This document shows, in pieces, positions 56,101 through 64,000 of a stretch of 64,000 nt of DNA. The stretch comes from Haemonchus contortus (taxonomy: Eukaryota > Nematoda > Chromadorea > Rhabditida > Trichostrongylidae). Each line of letters starts with the position of its first letter. The first letter of the stretch is position 1. A program made the position numbers and the translations under genes. The notes under the pieces are model-generated. The model was not told the origin of the DNA. It made no database searches and worked only from the letters and a program-made list of their open reading frames with translations. The stretch lies in contig LS997563.1 of NCBI GenBank assembly GCA_000469685.2, positions 2,438,781 to 2,502,780 on the forward strand. Direction: 5' to 3'.

Positions 56101-59100
56101 TAGCCGAGTCGAGTCGAGTCAAGCGCCGTTGATTTCCACTAGGATACTATTCCTTCAACCCTTTCGTAGTGACCGCAAGCTCTCCTAGTACTCGGCTTCC
56201 GTATAGAGAAGTGGAAGGATCTGTAGACCTGTCGCTGCGAAAATCCGTTCATGTACGAGTTCGCTCTCAATCGCTGGTTCGTGTGCTGTTGTAGGGATGC
56301 AGCATGTATGACATGCGTGACTGCTGATTCCTTTACGATTTCTTTTTATGTATTGCTTCATCGCTGTCCGAGGATCCGATTCTGCTATGTGTATGTGACA
56401 GATTGAAATTAACGAGTCAGATAAATCGCCCGTCATGATGAAGCAATGTGAGTGACAGCGGCGCACTAATAACGACGACCTGTCGTCGAGTTAACTGTGC
56501 TTTTTCGAAAATACTTCGAGCAAGTCCTCAGCGTTCCTTATTTTTTTTTTGGAAAACTATTTAGCAGCTTCACCGTCTATAATAGTAATCAGCAATTTAA
56601 ACTCCACAGTTATTTAGGTCTCATATGGAGTTTTGTCGAAGGCTGAACTCCTCACTGGCAGTCACCACAACCTAATACGTTAAAGCTTACCGTTTCTCCT
56701 CCACGTCCAATTAGACCACGATGCATTTCGATTGGTACGTTGATAGTTCTAGTGACAGGAACCATAGAAAGAAGTTCAATTTTGGCAGCTTCACACTTTG
56801 TATCACGTCCTGATATGGTAACCAAATCTGCTGCATGTGAGTCGGCATCCTCTACGGCGCCCTCTGAAGTGTCTATAGCCGAAGTTTTGCAGATTCACAG
56901 AAAGTCCTTCTTACTGACTCACCCGGTCGACGATCGGGGAAGCGAATGAGAACGCCATGCTTTGACTGGAGGTCATGAATTCTTTGACCTCGATTGACGA
57001 GAAGAGCACGATGAAATTGTGCTGGGATCTCCACTTGTATGTTGACTTGCTTTTCCTTCAATGAACAGAGTTTGACAAACCCATGTAGTAAGATTAGTGT
57101 ATGATGGTGCAACTTACGATGTCCTCTACAATTTCCTCAATTCGAGCTTTTGCCGATTCGACACACTGCTTCGAACCTTTGATATGAACTGTTGTGGAAT
57201 CCGTACCCATCTAAAGTAGGAGCTAGGGTGGCGTGAACGGCATCAAGAAAGTACTGAAAAATAAAGACGCACCTTAGGGAATGATATCACCACGCCACCA
57301 TTTTGTTCTTGAATTTCACGTAGAACAGCAGCTCCTCGCATGACAAAGTGTCTGTGATGCTTAGTGTCAACATCGATCTATAAAAGTACTTCAAAGCATC
57401 AATCGTATTAGAAAAAAACATAGCGGAAGTTATCAATTCCTAACCGTGGCCTCGACTGTCTCATTGAGCTGCCTGATATTCTCTTCCAACTCCTTCTTCA
57501 CCTTCAGTACATCTTCCTTTTTACCCAACAGATGAATAGTCTCCTTGTCAGCGTCAGTCTCCCTTGGGAACATGACCCGTACATCAAAGTGTTCACGCAT
57601 CTTAAACACAAAAACTATACAATGTGAATAAAACAAGAGACGTAGCGGCTTTGAAGAAAACTCACTTTGTTGATTTTCGATCCGCCCTTTCCAATCAAAA
57701 AGCGGTGGAACTCCGGCTTGGCAATGACTGTGTCTTCATGCAAGTTGACTTCTTTGTCTTTCGCCAAATTCTTGAGAAGTTTCTGTGCTTTTTCTACATC
57801 ATCCTTTGGACCCCGAATCGTTACCTAGAGAACAAAAACTGGTTGATGAAAGGCAGTTCACGGATTAATTAATGTAGGCTCCAGAAAAAAAAAGCAATCA
57901 AAAAAGAACACTCAAGAACAATGGTAATATTTTACTTTGGTGCTCTCGCTCTTTTCCGCAGGGAATCTGATGTGAACACCTCCGCACTCTTCTTCGATAT
58001 CGGAAATGAGGCGACGGCCATTACCAAGAAGGCGAGCCTGCACTTTGACGGGGATATCCACCTCGACCGTTTCAATGTTTGCCTGGAAGATATAATGCGA
58101 AGACTTAAGCGAGCTGGAATAACTTTACAAACTCACAAGCTCGTTTTGAATTTTATTCAACTGATCAATAGCCTTTTCCACATTTGCCTTCTTTCCGGTA
58201 ACTGTAATGCGCTCCTCACCAGAATCACCCTATAAATGGTCTATTTCTTCAAAACAAACCGCAAAATTCAAGTTGAGGAAACCAAGATCTAGGAATTCTC
58301 TAAAACGCATGGCTGTTAATTGAGTTTGCGGTGTTCGCAGATACACTCTTTCCTTATTTTTATCATTTACATTGCCACATTTGCGACTCTACACCTTCAA
58401 GCAGCACAGAAGCGAACAATTCGAAATCTGTAAGGGAAGCAATGGCATACTTCAGGTAAATCAATCCGAGTTTGGGTTTCTTCACGGATTTTTCTGATAG
58501 TAGCTCCTCCTTTGCCTATGATATGCTTATGGAACTCCTTGAATATTGGTACCGTTTGTTGATAGTTGCTTTCGATCTGGAACAAAAGCGTTTTCTATGC
58601 CCATCGTTTTACAACCGAACAGTTAATGTTCATATAACGCACCAATTCTTTTGCGATCGACTGCAGTTGCTTGTAAACTTTATCAACTTCGGTCTTATCT
58701 CCGCGAATATTGATAACATCGGACTTCTTGTTGACATCAGGGAACGAGAGAACCTACAAGAAAGTGAGAAAGCATAATTCTTCAGCATGACAGTATGTAA
58801 ATCATCGAAGAACTAAAGACATAATAGCTTTAGACTCACAACGTTGGGATGAGCTTCTCGAATCTTTCCGATATTCTCGCCTTTCGTTCCGATAATTAAT
58901 TTGTGTAGTCGTTGTTCGATAATAATATCCCTCGATTTCTCGTTTTCCTGTAATTGCCAAAGTAAACTAATAAACTCAACCACTGATCTGACAGTTGCTA
59001 TCGCGGACCACGTAGAAACATCAACGAACTCCTTGCGGAAAGGTCTGGCTTAAATGATATTCGACAATATGATCCCTAAGCCATCGTCATACAAAAGTGA

Positions 59101-62100
59101 TTTCGGAAATGCATCCTAACCTCTCAAAGGTGTCGATGGATACCTCGCCACAGTTGAAGCTAAGGATTATTGTCAGTAATCCGTGAGAATATGGATTTCG
59201 GGAAATTTTCTTGAAGATAGCTACAAAGAAGGTTCCGCGTGTTTAAGATGAACGGCTCGGAGCAGGACTGATCAGAAACCAAGACCTCTCATCTTGCAGG
59301 ATCTTTAGGTCACTTGATCTGTACTGCAGTACCCTCACTTGGATAACACCCTATCATATGGACACAGCAAGTCGCGCCTATTGCGAAAACGCTTCGCCTA
59401 CCGTAATAGACACAGCAGTCATCCGTTAGCGGGTTTCACTACCTATGCGGCCTGTACTTCTGCTCACGCTGTCAAAATCCCAAAGTTACCCCGGTATCCT
59501 AGAACTCTCTACAACGCCAAAGTAGCAATGGACAGGCAAACAGGTGAAGAGAGACAAACTTCTAGATCGAACATATTTGATGTGAAAAAGTTCGGATGAA
59601 ATAGTTGAATATCTGGCACTGGATGAAAACGAATAGGATCGAAGTATAAAAGAGTTGTCCACTCACAATTTTCGAAACTATTGCGCGAATTTCTTCTACA
59701 GCTTTCTTCACACCTTCCTTTTTGCCTTCCACGACAATTTCGTCAGAGTTGGTCTGCTCGTTGGGAATAGAAATCTGCACACCTGTTTCGTCCTTGATCT
59801 TCGAAACTGTAAAGAGCAGTAAAGGAGCGTAAACTCAAAAATAAAGTATTGCAGAATACAACCCACTCAAAGCACCGCCTCTTCCGATAACATGTCTATG
59901 CAAACTTGGGTGCACCTTCACTTTTTCGATAGACATCTCAGCTTCAAGACGTGCAACCTCCGTTGAAAGAATGGTAAACGCAGCCTTAATCAAATCGCTT
60001 GTTCTCACAACTCCAACAGAATTCCAAAAAGGATCAAGGGTATAAGGCCATTATTGCTCTATAATCTGAACGAGATAAACGCACCTTGACTTCTTCAGGA
60101 GCCCCCTCGAGGAAGATGTTGCCGGTATCTTCGAAATCGATTTGAACTTTCCCACGGTTAGGGATCAAATTCTGAACACGAACTGTTGATATCAATTCTG
60201 ATATCAAGGTATCGGAAAAGGAGAAAAAAAGTTCAAGATTGTTCGATTGAGAACAAAAATGCCTTAGCACATCAAAGCACTGATCAAAATCCACACTGAA
60301 TTCTTGAAAACTCCTTCTCAAAGTTAATCAGGGAGACAGATTCCGTGTATTCTCGTTGGCACCCCGTAAGTCGGTCAAGCTACTTTGAGAAAAATTGGGG
60401 AAATTGAAAAGGGTTTTTGAAAGTGTGTTGTCAGTTTATGTCAAAAAATTAAATTCCAATAAAGAATTCAAAAGCCCACACACCTGAAGAGTTGATCCTT
60501 TCGGACCGATGAGATGTTTGTGAAGCCAAGTAGGTGCTGGCAGCTGTTGTGTGATGACAGAACTCGCTCTCTGGTAAACAAGCGCTAGAGCTTCACCGAG
60601 CTTACTGGGGTCTCCTCTTAGAGTGATTGTGTCCGAGTTCTCATCCTCGTTAGGGACCTGAATGAATTCACTCATTAAGATGCACCACTTTCTGTATGCG
60701 AATGCACAGGACATAACAATTGTTGTTGATTCTTCACTTTTATCCTATCCATACCTCGACAGAGACTCCAGTTTCTTTGAGAATAGTGTGAAGGCCACAT
60801 CGCTGCTGTCCTACGATGAAACGGTGTTGAGCGCGCGCAACGGTGCACGTCACAGACTTCACAGTGGCTTGCTAAAACAGTTTACTTTGTAATCGCGCAG
60901 TCTTAATGTGGTCGGAAACAAAGGATTGCATTCTGAAACTTACTAACCTTGTCTGCAACAATGCCGCGAATAACTGCAGCCGCCTTATGCACGCCTTCTT
61001 TCTCTCCAGTAATCACAATCACCTGAAAGGCTCGATGGATTCGGTAACTACATATAACGAATAACACGAAAGGAACAAACCTCATTGCTGGCTTGACTTG
61101 GTGGGATGTTGATCTTGGCCCCTGTTTCTTGTGTAAGACTATCATAGGTTTCATTGAATGGTCCACGAACGAACGGGTAGAAGATGCGAGGGCAGAGAAT
61201 GTGTTCAGTCGCCAGTTTTGACTGGAACAACAGGTTGAGCAGGTGAATGGACAAGCGATAACAACACAAACAATATCATCAATGTCAAGCAGTCCTCGAA
61301 GCGCGTTTACACTTGCTTACCAAAAACCAGGTTTACCAGCCCACTCCTTAAGTCCGATCAGTCATTCCGTAATTGATTCTAACATTCATAACATAAAAAT
61401 CCCCGACTAATCTCTCACATTTCGATAGTATGCGCTCCGATACTTATATATTCAGAACTACCCTATGCCTCTCAAATCCGTGGCACTAAAGTGGGACTGT
61501 ATTCAGTTTCACTCATTAAATCGCCCACCCATTGCACCGTAACGACATTACGACATTCTGTGATTTGAAAAACGCGAAAGCGAACCTCTCTGTCGGAAAC
61601 GGACTTGATGTAGGCAACCGCTTTCTCGATGCCTTCACGAGGTCCGACGATTTTTATAGTCTGCGACGGTGTATCCCTGCTAGGAATGGTGATACGACAA
61701 TTTGTGTCAGCTTCCAGCTGCCGCAGAGCAGCTCCTTCTTTGCCTGAAACGACGTCAAGTAAGTGAGATCTCTTACAGCAAGCACTTCAGAAAACCTCAT
61801 CTTCAAATGTCGTTGTATTAATAAGAGAACGACCGAACCTATAAGTTTCCTATGATGATCCTTTGGAATGTCCAAATCGCGGCTAGCTTGTGTCTGTAAG
61901 TCACGAACAAGTCTGGCTCGCGCATCCTCTACCTTGTTACGTAGACCTTTGATCACAACAGTCAAAGCGCCATCCTTTGACTCGCTCAGCTCAATTCGAG
62001 TACCTGTAAAACAAACAAACTTGAATCACCCTCACAAAAAAAAAAACAATAGTATTCATCACACTAAATGGCACGGGATGAAATGCAGGGCTATGTAAAT

Positions 62101-63371
62101 ACCTGTGGCGGCGGCAACTGCTTGGCACTTCTTATGTTCTTCGCTTGTGTTTCCTCCAAAAGTCTTCACCTTATTAGCACGTTCGTCAGCAGCCAGAATA
62201 AAAGACTGGAAGAAAAAGGGAATTTAGATCTGCGACTCTAACATATTGAATTCAATATACATTCATAGTCTTGGAAGAGCCTTGCGAAAGAACAACCCAG
62301 GGATTTATTATTTTGTTGAATAAGTATATTCTTCCATTCTTCTTCACATTCTTTCAGCATGGTATACGTCCGTTCTTAAAAGACCGTATATCATGCCGTA
62401 TGCGTCTGACTAGAGAATAGTTATGATTCAGATTGAATCGCAAGTTTGCGAAGCGGCACGTCAAGACAAGGAATTTCAGTAAAACCGGCTAATAACTCGT
62501 TCTCTACCATCCATTAAAGAAATCGACGAGTGATGTCTCGTTCACTTAGTCACGACCTTTTTTGAACAATCCAGTACTTACTATTTCTCGACACCTATCG
62601 ATCGCGCACACCATCGTCAGGCGGTTATTTCTGTAGAAGAATCTTCTACCTACACCACACGAATATCATGAGCTGTCCTTAGGAGTTGGAAACATGATAG
62701 AAGGCGAAAAGAAGGGAACGACGACCCTTCTGCGTCCTGGAGTCTTACTATATGCATGAAGTATTGAAGAGGAAACCGAAACAAAGTGAAACATATCACT
62801 ATTATAATAGAAATTATGGAAGTCAAGCTTTAAATGGACGCATGAAATGGCGCCGAAATGCAGAAATCTACAAGCGCCAGAAATCTGGTCTAGAAAGTTG
62901 CGTGCTTAGTGACAAAATTTGAGCCTCAAGGAAAACCAGTCTTTAAAAAACGGCATGGTTTGCTGGACAACCCAGCAGCGAAATCAATAAGAGGTCGTGA
63001 TTGAGTGAGCAATACATCACTTATTTAATTCATAGAAAATAAAGGTTCAAGTTAGAAACCGGTTTGCAAGCCTGAAACGCAACCGGCACCACGACTACTC
63101 TTAGAGTCAAACATATCATTGTGTTGTGCATAAAAGCACCTTTCAAATGGTTCAAGATATTACCTGGAAGTACTGAAACTACAGGAGAAGTTGTATTTGA
63201 AAAAAAGACTTATGACAACAGCCTAATAATGTGCTAGAATTAGTAGTATGTTTATAGACTTACGTGAACAATAGTCTTTGTTCCTACAGCAGGTCTCGAC
63301 CATGCTCCTAAAGGTTTGGTAGCAGCTGGAGCAGCTTCAGGCAGTTTAGGGAAGTCCGTTGAATAGTCCAT
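51900..63371 (-). CDS. vgln-1: Vigilin, multi-KH RNA-binding protein
   Basis: Vigilin (HDLBP; C. elegans vgln-1) binds mRNA and ribosomes at the ER and affects translation, mRNA stability and lipid handling. 27 coding exons with agreeing phases give 1196 residues, close to the human 1268. In order they encode the acidic N-terminal YSTDFPKLPE..GAWSRP block, a first KH domain without GxxG, 14 further KH domains, and the vigilin C-terminus (PNKPIQVTNAPW...GGAWGSARRW). Order and spacing match human vigilin throughout. Most KH loops are canonical (LIGKEG, LIGPKG, VIGRGG, IIGTKG, IIGKGG, LIGKGG, LIGRGG, VIGPKG, MIGVRG). Four or five are degenerate (FVRGPF, IVGQQR, LGNGRR, FVMRGA, LVNRGQ), at positions where human vigilin is often degenerate too. 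ATG 63371 is inferred; an acceptor at 63421-63419 precedes it, and an extra 5' exon cannot be excluded. No frameshift or stop was seen. Confidence 0.95.
53860..54075. other. GC-rich island inside the largest vigilin intron
   Basis: About 200 bp with many CpG (for example 'cgccgcacgcgatcgcgcg') in an otherwise AT-rich intron. Open short frames on both strands, none with a recognised family. Resembles in composition the inserted GC block at 22020-22830. Confidence 0.5.
55391..59806 (-). CDS. vgln-1: Vigilin exons 11-24 (KH 6-14)
   Basis: Exons: 59806-59667, 58947-58840, 58753-58643, 58576-58451, 58229-58137, 58082-57936, 57824-57666, 57600-57445, 57377-57273, 57210-57118, 57055-56923, 56872-56691, 55767-55609, 55550-55391. 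Introns usually split each KH between its GxxG helix and the following beta strand. Human-like landmarks: KSRDIIIEQRLHKLIIG, ECGGVHIRFP, HHRHFVMRG, QNGGVVISFP, GRDTKCEAAK, EDRLRSFQLVIDVP. The acidic insert after FPDR (DTSEGAVEDADSHA) lies where human vigilin has its variable acidic loop. Confidence 0.93.
59867..63371 (-). CDS. vgln-1: Vigilin exons 1-10 (N-terminus and KH 1-6)
   Basis: Exons: 63371-63264, 62205-62103, 62003-61839, 61743-61586, 61221-61081, 61022-60948, 60871-60755, 60657-60484, 60171-60085, 59984-59867. The N-terminal exon resembles the eIF-like PALPE..GAW block. KH 1 (EEHKKCQAVAAATGTRIEL) lacks GxxG. Later loops are LIG/KEG, PFVRGPF, IVGQQRCG, LIGPKG and VIGRGG. Several introns are 40-100 nt; one long intron (62206-63263) separates exons 1 and 2. 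The exon 10 acceptor is a weak attaag. Confidence 0.93.
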
Positions 63372-63418
63372 CTGCACGACATCTGCGACAGGAGCCGATG
63401 CTGCCGAAGTTTCTCCAT

Positions 63419-64000
63419 CTGGAAACCACCGAAATCGATGTCGGATTTCTCGGAACAAAACAAGTAGCTACTCAAACAAAAGATTTTCCGAGTAGCATGG
63501 AATTCATTTCGACTCCCACAACTTCATCTTCTTTCGTAAAGGAATTGACTTTGTCATATTCCAGCCAAGTAACGGCAATTATCCGTGCTCTGTATTTCCC
63601 ACAGGCATGTTAAACCAAATGTTAGACCAATAACCGAAACGAGTCTTCTTAGATGTGGACAACGAGATATATTGTAGCTCTTTCACAGAGCGGAGAAGGA
63701 CAAATGGTTCCCCTATCTATTACATAACCATTAATTTTTCTCCTTTATCAGGCATTATTTCAGAAGATTGAAGCAAACAGATTGCATTTGGACTTTGAGC
63801 TATAATTTTTCTCGGTGTAGTCGTTCAAGGATAGCTTTACTTCTTTTGTTCAGCTATGATTTCCCTTTTTCAGACACTTCTACTTTGTAAATACGGCAAA
63901 TACCAAAGATATTTCCGAAATATTGATCAAGAACTCTAGTTGCAAAATCTCATTCGAAAAAAGTTCTCAAATATGACTACTGCTCCTGACCGTGGCCATA
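63419..64000. other. Upstream region of vigilin, no exon resolved
   Basis: After the acceptor at 63421-63419 (ttccag) the region holds an 84-codon plus-strand frame (63359-63613) that overlaps the vigilin exon antisense and is probably a shadow, then AT-rich DNA. Promoter and 5' UTR are probably here or beyond the window. Confidence 0.4.

Noticed and set aside
1..64000. CRISPR array, phage, bacterial operon or toxin locus
   Set aside because: No regularly spaced repeats, no operon-like runs of open frames; gene structure is eukaryotic throughout.

Overview
This window is nematode nuclear DNA, most likely from a clade V strongylid parasite such as a hookworm. Genes are split into many small exons with TTTCAG-type acceptors. 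Three genes show a splice acceptor at or just before the start region, as expected for trans-splicing. One gene encodes a nematode pepsin-inhibitor-3-type secreted protein, and RTE-type retrotransposons are abundant. The species call is inference.

Layout. (1) About 2.7-18.25 kb and 18.45-37.9 kb are two diverged head-to-tail copies of one segment. Each carries a minus-strand gene for a Golgi type II glycosyltransferase of family GT14 (Core-2/I-branching, beta-1,6-N-acetylglucosaminyltransferase type). Ten downstream exons (coiled-coil stem plus catalytic domain) can be matched one to one with the same exon phases. Copy A (13013 to 2981) is intact as far as I can model it. Copy B (31840 to 18693) keeps all catalytic exons, but its first exon is frameshifted and split by about 0.7 kb holding a SINE. 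(2) The introns of both copies are full of mobile DNA: a 3.16 kb RTE in A, a 3.3 kb RTE in B, a 163-bp solo LTR nested inside the second RTE, RTE fragments and a tRNA-derived SINE family. Target-site duplications and comparison with the sister copy give an order of insertion. (3) About 38-43.7 kb and 45.2-51.8 kb are gene-poor, with foldback and dispersed repeats and a few unassigned open frames. (4) 43752-45103 (plus) is a five-exon gene for a 226-residue secreted protein with two pepsin-inhibitor-3 domains. (5) 51900-63371 (minus) is a complete vigilin gene, 27 coding exons and 1196 residues, with the standard set of KH domains.

The genes do not form a pathway. The GT14 enzymes would act on O-glycans in the Golgi, the inhibitor is exported to block aspartic proteases, and vigilin binds RNA on ribosomes and ER. 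No bacterial-type system, CRISPR array or unambiguous new biological system was found. The most unusual material is the layered transposon history of the GT14 pair and several strong inverted repeats, two of which lie at the edges of the duplication.
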